Notes: a model not told the origin generated them from the letters alone. Counted from the stretch's first letter, positions 1 to 8,421 are shown. The stretch is DNA of 64,000 bases from Rhodothermia bacterium (GCA_017303715.1 JAFLBZ010000013.1:1-64000), one strand, 5' to 3'. A program made the numbers and translations.

Positions 1-60
1 AAGTCACGATCTGTTTTGACATTTGAATATATCGAAAAATCTTTCATCGTTTTATATAGA

Positions 61-918
61 TTAATATTGAGAGGAATACACGTTTAAACTAATGTAAACA
101 TTATACTTATCCCAATGCAACAAGTCTAATGTTTTATGTCCCCACAATAGAGTTATTGTAACAGCAATTAATACTAAAACTCCATAATGGATATTTGGAA
201 AATTAACTAATGGGTTATTGTGTTGGTCAGAAGGAAATATTACTCGTCCTGTATTGTATAGGCAATGTAAAAAAATGCAAGCAGATAAACTCTTATTGGT
301 ATTATTGTATAACCAGACATATATTGTCCTAAAAGCTATAGTGCCTAATGTTCCCCAAAATATGAAATTCAGGTTTCTCCCTTGTTGAAAAATGGATGGA
401 TAATGCCATATTATCCACGGGACGCCAATTATAATGCTTGTCCAAAATGCACTAAATTTGTTTTGTAATTTTTCAACAACATAGCCCATGTATCCTACTT
501 CTTCACCTATTGCACCTAAATAAAAAAATAATAGTAACAATGGAATTGAATAAAAAGAAACTGTCCATTTGTCAGGAATTGGATAGCTGTTTGTTTTTAA
601 AAAAAAATAAATTGAAGAGAAAATCAATAATGGTAGTAGTACAATTACGAGCCACCATTTCAATCTCAGTTTTTTAAAATCAAATATTCTTAATAATAAA
701 TTTCTTACGCCTGTTTTTCCATTTTCTTTATATGACATAATGCAAGCAGCGATGAGGGGTGTAAATGCTGCACCTATGTCTGTTATGGGTATGTTTAAGG
801 GTAAATTAGTTTTGTCAATGAATAATTGGAATAGCCAAAAAGGTGCTGATAAAAAATAAACAAGCACGAAAAAACGAAGTGCAGAATTTCGTATTTGAGG
901 TTCTTTGTTTGCTGTCAT
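61..918 (-). CDS. CPBP family intramembrane protease (CAAX prenyl protease/Abi-like), cassette-borne
   Basis: A 285-residue polytopic membrane protein with about seven hydrophobic segments. The family signature is visible: a double glutamate at E139-E140 in GEEVGYMGYV, a histidine at H172 in WIIWHYPS, and a second histidine at H218 in FLHCLYN. These are the metal-binding and catalytic positions of CPBP/type II CAAX proteases. The usual arginine of the EExxxR motif is methionine here (EEVGYM), so activity is uncertain. The ATG at 918 follows an integron-type core site (963-969) by about 45 bases, and the gene is AT-rich compared with the genes after 4 kb. It is the last visible member of a three-gene minus-strand array. 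CPBP proteins act in prenyl-protein processing or bacteriocin self-immunity in other bacteria; the role here is unknown. Confidence 0.85.
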   Translation of the reverse strand: MTANKEPQIRNSALRFFVLVYFLSAPFWLFQLFIDKTNLPLNIPITDIGAAFTPLIAACIMSYKENGKTGVRNLLLRIFDFKKLRLKWWLVIVLLPLLIFSSIYFFLKTNSYPIPDKWTVSFYSIPLLLLFFYLGAIGEEVGYMGYVVEKLQNKFSAFWTSIIIGVPWIIWHYPSIFQQGRNLNFIFWGTLGTIAFRTIYVWLYNNTNKSLSACIFLHCLYNTGRVIFPSDQHNNPLVNFPNIHYGVLVLIAVTITLLWGHKTLDLLHWDKYNVYISLNVYSSQY

Positions 919-962
919 ACTTTGTCTGTAATGGTTGCTACGAAGGGTCTGTTTATGCTTGC

Positions 963-1093
963 CGCTAACGGAAAAATGTTTGCGAAGGGCGGGCTTGATA
1001 GCACTTCCCCTGCCCTACGCACAAAGTTTATAGAAAGTACAAAAGCCTAAATTACTCACATTAGCCCGCCTTTTCGCAAACATAATGTTGGGC
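963..1093 (-). other. attC-like recombination site (integron cassette boundary) 1
   Basis: A 131-bp imperfect inverted repeat between two minus-strand genes. The outer ends are CGCTAAC (963-969) and GTTGGGC (1087-1093); the second fits the attC core consensus GTTRRRY. Inside them, arms at 976-995 and 1063-1083 are complementary except for one unpaired base and one mismatch. An extra-helical base in the stem is typical of folded attC sites. The middle (about 996-1062) is unstructured, as in long attC sites. No coding potential is seen. The assignment rests on structure only. Confidence 0.7.
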
Positions 1094-1105
1094 GTTTGTC
1101 TTTTT

Positions 1106-1942
1106 TTACGCCATTACTGCAACTATATTTAGTGCTTGTTTTCCCAATTCAACATCACCTGAAATCTTAACTTTATCAATTACTTGAAGGGGATTCCAAC
1201 TTTTTGAAAACAACTTCCAAACTGTATCAGGGTCAATAAACACCTTAGATACTGTATTAAGGTTTTTACTTTTGTCTAATTCCCAACCTGTGTCTTTTTT
1301 TACAACACTCCAAACTCCACCAATTTCAGTGCTAACTTCAATAGAAACAACTGTCCCGTTTTCTGCTGAAATCTTGCTGAACGTATGTGGAAAAGCAAAC
1401 ATAAAAGTATCAATAAATGGATAAAATAATTCTTTTGTCATAATGCCTTGTTTGCCAACTGCGTCCCTAATTTGTTGTTGATGTAAAAATTTTTCTGTGT
1501 ATTCTCTCGCTATGTGAAACCAATTAGGCGATGTTTCTTGTCCTGCCCATGCCACTGAAAAAATTGCATTGTCAAACGGATTGAGTGATTTTAAGTGTTC
1601 TGTATATTCTTTCCCTGTACTCTCCAAGAGGTTGATAATTACTTGTGGGCTTAATCTTTTTGTTGCACTTGTCCAAGACATATTTAATTGATTTAGAAAA
1701 ACAACAAGGTCTTGATAAGATTGTATATTTTCAGGTTTTTCTCCAAAATAACTATCTCTTGACGTAGATAATCCTCTTAAATTTCCGTCAAGTAAATGAG
1801 AAGCCACGTCTTTTACCTTCCAAAGTTTAGCAACCGTTTGGCTATCCCATTCTTCTGCTGTTAGAGATTTTAAAAGTTCTATCAGTTTTCTGTCTAAAAC
1901 GGAAAACAAATGCAAGGTTTCTATTTTAATTTCATTTGCCAT
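1106..1942 (-). CDS. DinB/maleylpyruvate isomerase N-terminal-like protein, cassette-borne
   Basis: About 278 residues from the ATG at 1942; a longer reading frame reaches 1972 but would run into the recombination site. The N-terminal helical region (LLKSLTAEEWDSQTV, then VKDVASHLLDGNL) matches the maleylpyruvate isomerase/DinB-like four-helix fold, in which a histidine in the ASHLLD motif and further histidines near WFHIARE and EKFLHQQQ bind a metal. Family members are thiol-dependent isomerases or transferases, but most DinB-like proteins have no known substrate. The gene sits between two attC-like sites, each within 30 bases of its ends, which is the expected arrangement of a single-gene cassette. 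Base composition is AT-rich like its two neighbours. Confidence 0.75.
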   Translation of the reverse strand: MANEIKIETLHLFSVLDRKLIELLKSLTAEEWDSQTVAKLWKVKDVASHLLDGNLRGLSTSRDSYFGEKPENIQSYQDLVVFLNQLNMSWTSATKRLSPQVIINLLESTGKEYTEHLKSLNPFDNAIFSVAWAGQETSPNWFHIAREYTEKFLHQQQIRDAVGKQGIMTKELFYPFIDTFMFAFPHTFSKISAENGTVVSIEVSTEIGGVWSVVKKDTGWELDKSKNLNTVSKVFIDPDTVWKLFSKSWNPLQVIDKVKISGDVELGKQALNIVAVMA

Positions 1943-1966
1943 TTTAGGTTCGTCTTTTAAGATAAC

Positions 1967-2100
1967 GCACAACGTTCCGCGGCTTGGCGCAGTAGCGGCT
2001 AATTTACAAAAAAAAGTTCTTATGAAAATAGTGAGTTGATAATCCAGCGGATTTTCAACCGAAGTAGAGTAGAAGCTATTGCACCAAACCGCTGTTAGCG
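1967..2100 (-). other. attC-like recombination site (integron cassette boundary) 2
   Basis: A 134-bp imperfect inverted repeat. Outer ends are GCACAAC (1967-1973) and GTTAGCG (2094-2100), near-matches to the attC core sites RYYYAAC and GTTRRRY. The inner arms at 1977-1991 and 2080-2094 pair at 12 of 15 positions. The site differs in internal sequence from the one at 963-1093 but shares its size, its core-site placement and its orientation relative to the genes. Divergent bodies with conserved ends are what attC sites of one array show. Confidence 0.65.
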
Positions 2101-2107
2101 GAAGTTT

Positions 2108-2848
2108 TTAATTCCACGGATTTTTATTTTTAATTATTTCTGTCAATTCGTTTTCAATTCCCGTAATAAGTTCATCACCTGCAAATGTTATTGTCCCTTC
2201 GTGTGAAATATAAATTAACCAATTTGTTTTAAAGTCGCAATATGCAGACTCTATCCAATCAATGTCAAACGATGACGTCTCAACTTCGTAGTTTATATTT
2301 TCTTCAGTCAGTAGGCATATTCTTTCGCCTGAAATTGATTTTAATATGTCAACGATTATCTGAACATCTTCTGGTCTGAATAAGTTATCTTCAAAATGGA
2401 TTGTCTGAATTTTGTTTTGAGTTTTAGATAGTGGTTCCCAATAATAGTTTTCATCTTTCCAAGAGCCGAAATCAAAATTGTATTTTAAGGATTTTTCAAG
2501 TCTTTTAGATTCTTCCTCCTTTAATCGTCTTTCAAACGCAATGGGTAAAACTTCTGAAAGTTCATTTACATTTAGTTCATTTACAAACGTTATAAAGTCG
2601 GTCTTAATTCTGTCAACCATTTTCAAGTGTCCAACTTTGTCGAAAACTTTGGTTCTCTCGTTAAACTCTGTCAAACAAGTTGTCAATATTTCGTTTTTGA
2701 TTGTGTCTAAACCGTCTTTTCGTCCAACGAAATAATCAATGCCATTTTTTAGACTGTTTACAATATTTTGGTGCGTACTATAACCTTCCGAATGAAGTTT
2801 CAGAATATACTCTTTGGTTTTGGTTACTATTTTCTCGGTGTCGGTCAT
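2108..2848 (-). CDS. Hypothetical protein, cassette-borne
   Basis: About 246 residues from the ATG at 2848 (MTDTEKIV); the frame extends to 2899 but that part crosses a core site and a palindrome. I do not recognise a family. The protein is soluble and charged, with a helical N-terminal half rich in Lys and Glu, and a C-terminal half with alternating hydrophobic positions ending in KNKNPWN. The start codon lies only 9 bases from an inverse core site (CGCTAAC, 2857-2863), the spacing expected for an integron cassette gene. It would be the promoter-proximal cassette visible in the array. Confidence 0.6.
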   Translation of the reverse strand: MTDTEKIVTKTKEYILKLHSEGYSTHQNIVNSLKNGIDYFVGRKDGLDTIKNEILTTCLTEFNERTKVFDKVGHLKMVDRIKTDFITFVNELNVNELSEVLPIAFERRLKEEESKRLEKSLKYNFDFGSWKDENYYWEPLSKTQNKIQTIHFEDNLFRPEDVQIIVDILKSISGERICLLTEENINYEVETSSFDIDWIESAYCDFKTNWLIYISHEGTITFAGDELITGIENELTEIIKNKNPWN

Positions 2849-2856
2849 AAAATTTC

Positions 2857-2863
2857 CGCTAAC
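2857..2863 (-). other. Integron-type core site at the upstream edge of the array
   Basis: The heptamer CGCTAAC (GTTAGCG on the minus strand) is identical to the core halves at 963-969 and 2094-2100. Unlike those two, I find no partner arm within 150 bases on its right. It may be the recombination point of the first cassette with an attI-like site, or the remnant of a broken attC. Confidence 0.45.
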
Positions 2864-2867
2864 ATCT

Positions 2868-2893
2868 ATATTGCCGCAATATTGCGGCAATAT
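2868..2893. repeat. 26-bp perfect palindrome
   Basis: Left arm ATATTGCCGCAAT and its exact reverse complement meet at 2880/2881 with no spacer. A 14-base piece of it (ATATTGCCGCAATA) recurs at 3146-3159. It lies 5 bases from the last core site of the cassette array. It could be a protein-binding operator, a recombination site or a cruciform; the sequence alone does not decide. Confidence 0.7.
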
Positions 2894-3392
2894 CCGCATT
2901 CACCGAGCGTTTGTGAAGCTTAATGACAGCCCTTTCTGGAAGAGGGTGTAAGAGCCAAACACTTGATTGTCTTCCTATTACATTAAGGATTTACCTTATC
3001 TTTTTTGCAGGTAAATAGAGGAAAGGACACCATGAATGCACCTTAATATAAGGATTTACCACCACTTCACCAATGTTTTTTTTAGGTGCTACTTCTTTCA
3101 AGTCCGTTAAGCCACCCTAAGTTTCGGGTTATAGGGGATTATTGGATATTGCCGCAATAACAAGGCTGGTTATATTCTACAATCCTTCAGGCTTAGATAG
3201 GGGATTTTAATGGTCTGGGCTTGGGTTATGGTTATAGACAGCAATAATCTTTTGTTGCAGGGTGCATTTCAAAACGTACAAGTAGCGGGTCGGGTTGTTG
3301 GGGTGGGTTTGAACAAGCCGATAACGTAGTCCCCGTTTCCAGAAGCTAACGTCACCCTTGCTCGCTCCACTTTTCGCTATTACAATGCTTTT
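2894..3392. other. Non-coding stretch with short direct repeats
   Basis: I see no convincing gene here. It contains the second copy of the ATATTGCCGCAATA half-palindrome (3146-3159) and two copies of TAAGGATTTACC near 2985 and 3050. Small open frames exist (for example 3207-3455 on the minus strand) but have no recognisable features and run into the repeats. The composition is AT-rich like the cassette block. Confidence 0.5.
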
Positions 3393-3540
3393 TTCTACGA
3401 AGATGACGGGGCTAACACCCCTGTTTTTTACCTTGCAATACCTTAATTCTATCAAGATGGCAGGGCTGACGCCCCTGTTTTTGCCCTTGCAATACCTTTT
3501 CTATGAAGATGGCGGGGCTGACGCCTCTGTTTTTTACAGG
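3393..3540. repeat. Three tandem copies of a 52-54 bp hairpin-forming repeat
   Basis: Copies start at 3393, 3447 and 3499. Each begins with a variant of TTCTATGAAGATGGCGGGGC, followed by a short hairpin (GGGGCTGACGCCCC-type) and a T-run, then CTTGCAATACC in the first two. The same head, TTTCTACGAAGATG, recurs at 43467 before another GC-rich hairpin, so this is a dispersed family. Nothing indicates a CRISPR array: the units are adjacent and the arms diverge. Confidence 0.75.
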
Positions 3541-3565
3541 GAGCAATTTTTGTACACACAAAAGC

Positions 3566-3636
3566 AAAGAGGAGCGTAGCTCTCAAATCCTCGTAGATGC
3601 AGGTACATTCAATTAAAGAAAGAGGAGCGTAGCTCT
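3566..3636. repeat. 18-bp direct repeat pair with internal palindrome
   Basis: AAAGAGGAGCGTAGCTCT occurs at 3566-3583 and again at 3619-3636, 53 bases apart. The core GAGCGTAGCTC is a small hairpin. The spacing matches the period of the neighbouring tandem repeats. Confidence 0.75.
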
Positions 3637-3827
3637 GGCCTCAAACAAAATAGCCCTAAACACAAATGCCAAACACATGCACCCAATGATATATTCCATT
3701 ACTTTTTTTTGTAAATAGGGTGCATTTTAAAATTTAAACATATTTATAGTTAGGATTTAAAATTATCACTCACTAATTGCCGCCATCGGCGATGTGAATA
3801 GTACTCAGCCATTTTGCTGCATATAAT

Positions 3828-3973
3828 ATGACCAAAAGACAACAGAAGAAATATTAAAAAGTAGAATCATTCTTGGATTACTTAAAACAAAAACTAATAG
3901 ACAATTAGGGCGAACCGCTAATGGTCATTTGGTTCAATGGCGGGCGAAGTGGTTAACTGAAAATTCTACCTAG
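3828..3973 (+). pseudogene. IS630-like transposase N-terminal remnant (frameshifted)
   Basis: An ATG at 3828 opens a short frame that stops after nine codons. A shifted frame then reads KSRIILGLLKTKTNRQLGR and continues to VQWRAKWLTENST before a stop at 3971. The spacing of RIIL, NRQLGR and QWRAKWL matches the helix-turn-helix at the start of IS630/Tc1-type transposases. No catalytic DDE part follows and no terminal inverted repeats are visible. It is a decayed fragment if the assignment is right. Confidence 0.4.
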
Positions 3974-4064
3974 CATCAACTTTTGTAGTGTATTGACAGT
4001 TTTGTGTTCCGGAATCCGTCACTGCGCCAAGTACCATAACGTTATACGCGACGGGGTATCGGGT

Positions 4065-4754
4065 TTACTTGATCAACTGGCGAATACACGCAAGGTGTGC
4101 GAACAAAACAGAAGGTACAATAAAGCCGGGGAGCCAGAGAAATGGGAAATACATCATGGCCCGATTGGGCTGCTCAAACGCATAAACTTGGAAGGCTGAA
4201 GGTACAGCAAGTATGCCATGTCCAATGATAATCAGCAGAAATACAAGGCCAATCACATTCCAACCCAATAAAAAGGGCTTAAAAAGACGGGTTTGGGTAT
4301 AGCCAAAATAGGCGATAATGGGAGCCGTTATGCCCATGATGATGTCGTAATTGTGTCCGGTAAAGGCCATTTCATCCGGAATTAGTTTATGTTGCACCAG
4401 CCAAAGAAGTCCAATCTCTACGGGTATGCGTACAATATGTAGATAGGTAAGGGTTTCCGCAGAGATTCGTTCTACAAATTGTTTAGAGGCCACAAACAAG
4501 GCGATAATAATCAGAACTGGTGGCAAAACGAGCCAAAGAAAGCGTGGTGGCAATCCTGTAGTATCTGTATAGAATCCTGTGAGACCAAGAACCGCTTGGC
4601 CAACAAGCCAAATAAGTGTTAAAATCACAAAACGAGGAGCCATGTCTCGCGTGCTGGTATATCCGGCATTCCGAATGGCCCGAAAGACAAACCAGAACGT
4701 TAACAATGTTGCGAAAATAAAAACAGAGGGTATCTGAAATGGGAGGGGTGGCAT
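4065..4754 (-). CDS. Hypothetical integral membrane protein
   Basis: A 229-residue protein, almost entirely hydrophobic, with about seven predicted membrane spans separated by short loops. Charged residues are few; a conserved-looking motif TGHNYDIIMG lies near residue 135. I do not recognise a family. It follows the methyltransferase gene on the same strand, 129 bases away, so the two may be co-transcribed. Confidence 0.7.
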   Translation of the reverse strand: MPPLPFQIPSVFIFATLLTFWFVFRAIRNAGYTSTRDMAPRFVILTLIWLVGQAVLGLTGFYTDTTGLPPRFLWLVLPPVLIIIALFVASKQFVERISAETLTYLHIVRIPVEIGLLWLVQHKLIPDEMAFTGHNYDIIMGITAPIIAYFGYTQTRLFKPFLLGWNVIGLVFLLIIIGHGILAVPSAFQVYAFEQPNRAMMYFPFLWLPGFIVPSVLFAHLACIRQLIK

Positions 4755-4883
4755 GAGAAACGTTGTCTGAAGCAGGTCTAACCTACAGGTTACAACACGA
4801 GAAAAAATAATAGGTCGTTATTTGGAACGGTGGGTATAATAAAAAAAAACCACGTCAGTTGCAAACGAAGTGTAGCTCCGAAG

Positions 4884-5471
4884 TCAAGAATGTGGCACGT
4901 GCCAAGTGTAGGTAAAGGCCGGTGGAATGTTTTTAAGGACAATCGGGCTGCGTTTTGCAGAGCCATATCGCTCATTCATAAACTGTCGGAAGGCCGTCGC
5001 TTGGGGAATACGGGAGGCATGGAGGTACTGAAATGTTCGGAAAACACTGCCCGGCGTAAGTAAATGGGTGAGATTCTCTAAAATAGCCGACCGAACTTGG
5101 GTTGGCAACGTTGCAAAAGGTAAGCCGGAGATAATGTATTTGATCTGTCCTTCTATGTGTTCATTGGAGATATGGAGCGCATTTGCCGCATCCCCCACTA
5201 CAAAACGAAGGTGTGGAAACCTTTTTTGCAGCAAGGAAACGAAGTGGGGATCCCGCTCGATGCCCAAATACGCTTGTGCATGTGGCAATTTAGCATTTAG
5301 CGCATGGGTAAGAGAACCTGTTCCGGGGCCTAACTCCAATACAGTTTGATTGGGCTTAAGGTCTAAACCATCAACCATTGCCCGTGCCAAAGCCGGCGAA
5401 CTTGGCATCAAAGCCCCAACATGTAATGGGTTGCGGATACCGGCTTTGACAAAATGAAGAATCTCACTCAT
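4884..5471 (-). CDS. SAM-dependent methyltransferase, PmtA/KsgA-like
   Basis: A 195-residue class I methyltransferase from the ATG at 5471 (MSEILHFVKAG); the upstream extension to 5522 looks untranslated. SAM-binding motif I is LELGPGTGS at 46-54, the acidic residue of motif II follows in IERD (about 71-74), GDA at about 93-95 is motif III, and SGLPFA at 115-120 occupies the motif IV position. The opening FVKAGIRNPLHVGALMPSS is typical of the small phospholipid N-methyltransferase group related to rRNA adenine dimethylases. That suggests phosphatidylethanolamine methylation, but the substrate cannot be fixed from sequence. Confidence 0.75.
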   Translation of the reverse strand: MSEILHFVKAGIRNPLHVGALMPSSPALARAMVDGLDLKPNQTVLELGPGTGSLTHALNAKLPHAQAYLGIERDPHFVSLLQKRFPHLRFVVGDAANALHISNEHIEGQIKYIISGLPFATLPTQVRSAILENLTHLLTPGSVFRTFQYLHASRIPQATAFRQFMNERYGSAKRSPIVLKNIPPAFTYTWHVPHS

Positions 5472-5554
5472 AGTAACAAGAAAACGAACGGTATGCCTTA
5501 AACGGCAGACACTAAGATACACAATTTAGCTCCTTAAAGTAGGGCTACTATACG

Positions 5555-7198
5555 CTACGGGGTATTTTCCGGCAAATCGGGCACGACCAATAAAACTTGT
5601 TCACGCTCAACGAGTACGGCTCCCGGCGGCCCTTTTCTGGCTTTTCTCACATATTTACGTTCAGTATAGATGACCGGAGCCAAACTACTGCTTTTGGCTT
5701 GGCTAAAGTAGGCCGCAATAGCAGCCGTTTGCTCCAAAACAAGTTTGGGGGGCATTCGGTTTTTCGCTTGGCGCCTGAGTAAAACATGCGATCCGGCAAC
5801 CCCACGAGCATGTAGCCATAGATCGTGCTTCTGGGCATAGCGAAAGGTCAACAAGTCGTTCTCGCGGGCATTTCTGCCCACCCAGACCTCGTACCCCGAA
5901 ACCATAAATCGTCTAAAGGGGAGGGTTTCTTGCCCCATATGTTGGTGCCCAACGAGCTTAATCAGGTGGTCGGCGTATTGTAGCTGGAATTGCTCAACGG
6001 CAGGCGCTGTATTAAGTTGCGTCAACGCCAAGAGCAGTTGAGTTGCTTTTGTGGCAAGCGCCTCGGTTTCTGTCCATCGTTCCTCTGCATGTAGGCGTGC
6101 TTGTCGGGTTTTTCGGGCTTTTTCGTAGTAGTATTGGGCGTTTTCCACCCCATTTAGGCGCGAGTCTAATTTCACCACCTCCACATGGTCAGGCTCAAAC
6201 AAATCAGGCAGAACAATTTCCGTATGCCCTTTAGGCAAGGTATTTGCTTGGGCCATCAGTAAATGCGCCCATTTTTCATACCGCACAGCGCGGCTTGGTC
6301 GAGAAACCTCCTCTAGCACCTGCTCGGTGCGATGGCGCAGTTGTTCGGTTGCAGCATTCAAAGCCTTGTAGAGCGGGTCGAATAATCGCCGAAATTTGTA
6401 TTGGGCAAAAAAGCGTCGCCAATACACCCTGACGGCGGCATCGGTTGTGGGGAACACTTCCTCCCGAAGATGCGCAAGATGTTGAAGTGGGATCAGGGAA
6501 AAGGCTACGAGTTGGTCTCCATCCCAATACAAACAAGGTTTGGGATTGGACAATTCGCACAAAAGTGCATTACTGGTATCAAAAAGAGCGGCTAAGTTTG
6601 GCGCGGTATGCCATGCACCACCCAACCGATGAAAAACCTCTTGCGACAATCCCTCGTCCATAAAAGGAAGGATTCTTCGGAGTTGTTGCACCCACGTTTT
6701 ACTACCAGAAGCGGCTTGCCAGCGTTCCGAGAATGCAGTAAAAGTACCCACCTCTTCGGCGGGTCTCATTTCAGGTGCGGGCTTCCCTACCCATTTTTGT
6801 GGCGCTTTGAAGGCATCTGCCACCACACCTTCTTTGTTAAGGAGATAAGCATTGGCGTGAGGCCCGAACAAGCGCAATTGGATTTTCCAACCGTTTTCTA
6901 ATGATATAAGGATAAAACGGTCGCGGTCTGCCACTTTTATTTCCGTAATCGCCTGACCAATCACTTGTTCAAAGCGTGTTAGGACGTTTCGTTTGGCACG
7001 GTTATAGCCATCAACCCGAAAAATACCCGTTCTTCCCGGATTGGTTTGTACCAAAAGCGCATGGTCAGCTTCTTTTGTGCCCATCGCTAAAATCAATTCA
7101 CCTTTGTTTTGGGCATAGACATCGCCCAGAATGCCATCACGGAAACGGGTATTCCAGTCTTCGGCCAAGGTTTTTAAGGTGAAATAATGTGCAATCAT
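5555..7198 (-). CDS. rqcH: NFACT family protein, RqcH/Rqc2-like ribosome quality control factor
   Basis: A 547-residue protein with the NFACT layout: N-terminal domain with the DR pair (VADRDRF, residues 90-95), a helical middle region with a coiled-coil section around 330-400, and the C-terminal NFACT-R domain from about 430 (GYEVWVGRNARENDLL, then HDLWLHARGVAGSHVLLRR). In bacteria this protein binds stalled 50S subunits and adds C-terminal alanine tails that mark nascent chains for degradation. Length and motif order are normal. The gene is divergent from rlmH with a 133-base gap. Older annotation would call it a fibronectin-binding protein. Confidence 0.9.
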   Translation of the reverse strand: MIAHYFTLKTLAEDWNTRFRDGILGDVYAQNKGELILAMGTKEADHALLVQTNPGRTGIFRVDGYNRAKRNVLTRFEQVIGQAITEIKVADRDRFILISLENGWKIQLRLFGPHANAYLLNKEGVVADAFKAPQKWVGKPAPEMRPAEEVGTFTAFSERWQAASGSKTWVQQLRRILPFMDEGLSQEVFHRLGGAWHTAPNLAALFDTSNALLCELSNPKPCLYWDGDQLVAFSLIPLQHLAHLREEVFPTTDAAVRVYWRRFFAQYKFRRLFDPLYKALNAATEQLRHRTEQVLEEVSRPSRAVRYEKWAHLLMAQANTLPKGHTEIVLPDLFEPDHVEVVKLDSRLNGVENAQYYYEKARKTRQARLHAEERWTETEALATKATQLLLALTQLNTAPAVEQFQLQYADHLIKLVGHQHMGQETLPFRRFMVSGYEVWVGRNARENDLLTFRYAQKHDLWLHARGVAGSHVLLRRQAKNRMPPKLVLEQTAAIAAYFSQAKSSSLAPVIYTERKYVRKARKGPPGAVLVEREQVLLVVPDLPENTP

Positions 7199-7331
7199 CG
7201 AAAAAGAAGCGAACGTTTGCGGATGGTCTTCCTGAATTCGGAACTTACGCCAAGAGGAGGCAAATTAAAATGGAAAACGTAAAATTGCCACCACTTGCCC
7301 TTAAAACTTCATCTATCCACCTTGAAATATT

Positions 7332-7805
7332 ATGAAAATTGCCCTTTGGATGATTGGTAAAACTGCGGAACGGTATTTAGACGAAGGGATGGCCGTTTAC
7401 GAAAAACGATTGCGCCACTATGTCCCATTCGAGGTGACCGTCTTACCGGACGTAAAGCAGGCCAAAAACCTAAATCCAGCACAATTTAAAGAGGCAGAAG
7501 GGACTTTGATTTTAGACCGTTTGGAGAAACGCGATATGTTGGTGCTTTTGGATGAAGCCGGTAAAACTTTTGGCTCGGTGGCGTTTGCCAAATGGATAGA
7601 AGGGCAAATGAACGTATCGGCGCAGCGCATGGTTTTCCTGATCGGCGGTGCTTTTGGTTTTTCTAAGGACGTTTACGAGCGTGCCCAATTCAAAATTTCG
7701 CTCTCCGAAATGACGTTTTCTCATCAATTGGTACGGCTTATCTTTTTGGAGCAGCTTTATCGGGCGCAGACCATCTTAAAAGGTGAGCCTTATCACCATG
7801 TATAA
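7332..7805 (+). CDS. rlmH: 23S rRNA (pseudouridine1915-N3)-methyltransferase RlmH
   Basis: A 157-residue SPOUT methyltransferase of standard family length. The knot signature is clear: LIGGAFGFSKDV near 103, LSEMTFSHQLVR near 125, and the C-terminal LEQLYRAQTILKGEPYHHV, whose terminal Tyr-His region contacts the substrate. RlmH methylates pseudouridine 1915 in helix 69 of 23S rRNA on the assembled 70S ribosome. DUF423 follows 11 bases later and probably shares its transcript. Confidence 0.95.
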   Translation: MKIALWMIGKTAERYLDEGMAVYEKRLRHYVPFEVTVLPDVKQAKNLNPAQFKEAEGTLILDRLEKRDMLVLLDEAGKTFGSVAFAKWIEGQMNVSAQRMVFLIGGAFGFSKDVYERAQFKISLSEMTFSHQLVRLIFLEQLYRAQTILKGEPYHHV

Positions 7806-7816
7806 ACAACAAAAAC

Positions 7817-8188
7817 ATGAACAGCAGTAAACTATTTCTTGTGGTGGGTGCTTTATTGGCCGGAATTTCTGTAGCCATCGGTGCATTTGGCGCACACGGA
7901 CTAAAAAGCATGGTCACACCCGAACGCCTGCAAGTATTCGAGATAGGAGTTAGATACCAGATGTACCACGCCTTGGCACTCTTGTTCGTAGGTTGGACAA
8001 TGCGGACGGCATCGGTGGACTTGTTGCTGGTGGGCTGGCTTTTTATTGCGGGAATTGCCTTGTTTTCCGGAAGCCTCTACATTTTGGTGCTTGGAGACTT
8101 TGCCCGATTGGGGATGGTGACGCCGCTTGGTGGTGTGGCCATGATTGCCGCCTGGGTGATTTTGGCGTATAGGCTCTGGCGTATTTGA
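7817..8188 (+). CDS. DUF423 family small membrane protein
   Basis: A 123-residue protein with four hydrophobic spans. The start MNSSKLFLVVGALLAGISVA and the following IGAFGAHGLKS are the hallmark of DUF423 (YgdD/YwdK-type), whose function is unknown. It ends at 8188, three bases before the convergent ferredoxin gene. Confidence 0.9.
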   Translation: MNSSKLFLVVGALLAGISVAIGAFGAHGLKSMVTPERLQVFEIGVRYQMYHALALLFVGWTMRTASVDLLLVGWLFIAGIALFSGSLYILVLGDFARLGMVTPLGGVAMIAAWVILAYRLWRI

Positions 8189-8190
8189 TA

Positions 8191-8421
8191 CTAAATCCGG
8201 TGAAGTTTTATGATCTTCACCGGACAATTCTTCGCCGCAAGTTCGTTATCATCCCATTCGTGGTCGTCCACTACTACCGTGTAGAAACCACCATTGCGTT
8301 CCTCCCCTCCAACGAGGGTACATTTTCCATCTTTGTGAGAAACACGCCAGCGATAATCCGCAGCTTCTACACAGGCATTACACCCAATGCACTTGGCGCG
8401 TTGGTGGATGATGCGGATCAT
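8191..8421 (-). CDS. 4Fe-4S ferredoxin-like protein
   Basis: A 76-residue protein with CIGCNAC (C-x2-C-x2-C, residues 11-17) and a distant NCPVKII near 65 that can supply the fourth ligand, as in single-cluster ferredoxins. Its ATG overlaps the stop of the U32 peptidase gene in an ATGA (8418-8421), so translation is coupled. The tight pairing suggests it hands electrons to, or shares clusters with, the TrhP-type enzyme. That role is inference from context. Confidence 0.85.
   Translation of the reverse strand: MIRIIHQRAKCIGCNACVEAADYRWRVSHKDGKCTLVGGEERNGGFYTVVVDDHEWDDNELAAKNCPVKIIKLHRI

Noticed and set aside
3207-3579. Two overlapping small ORFs on opposite strands
   Set aside because: They run through the tandem hairpin repeats, overlap each other and show no protein-like features.
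3393-3636. Possible CRISPR array
   Set aside because: Units are contiguous, diverged and differ in type; no unique spacers between constant repeats and no cas genes.
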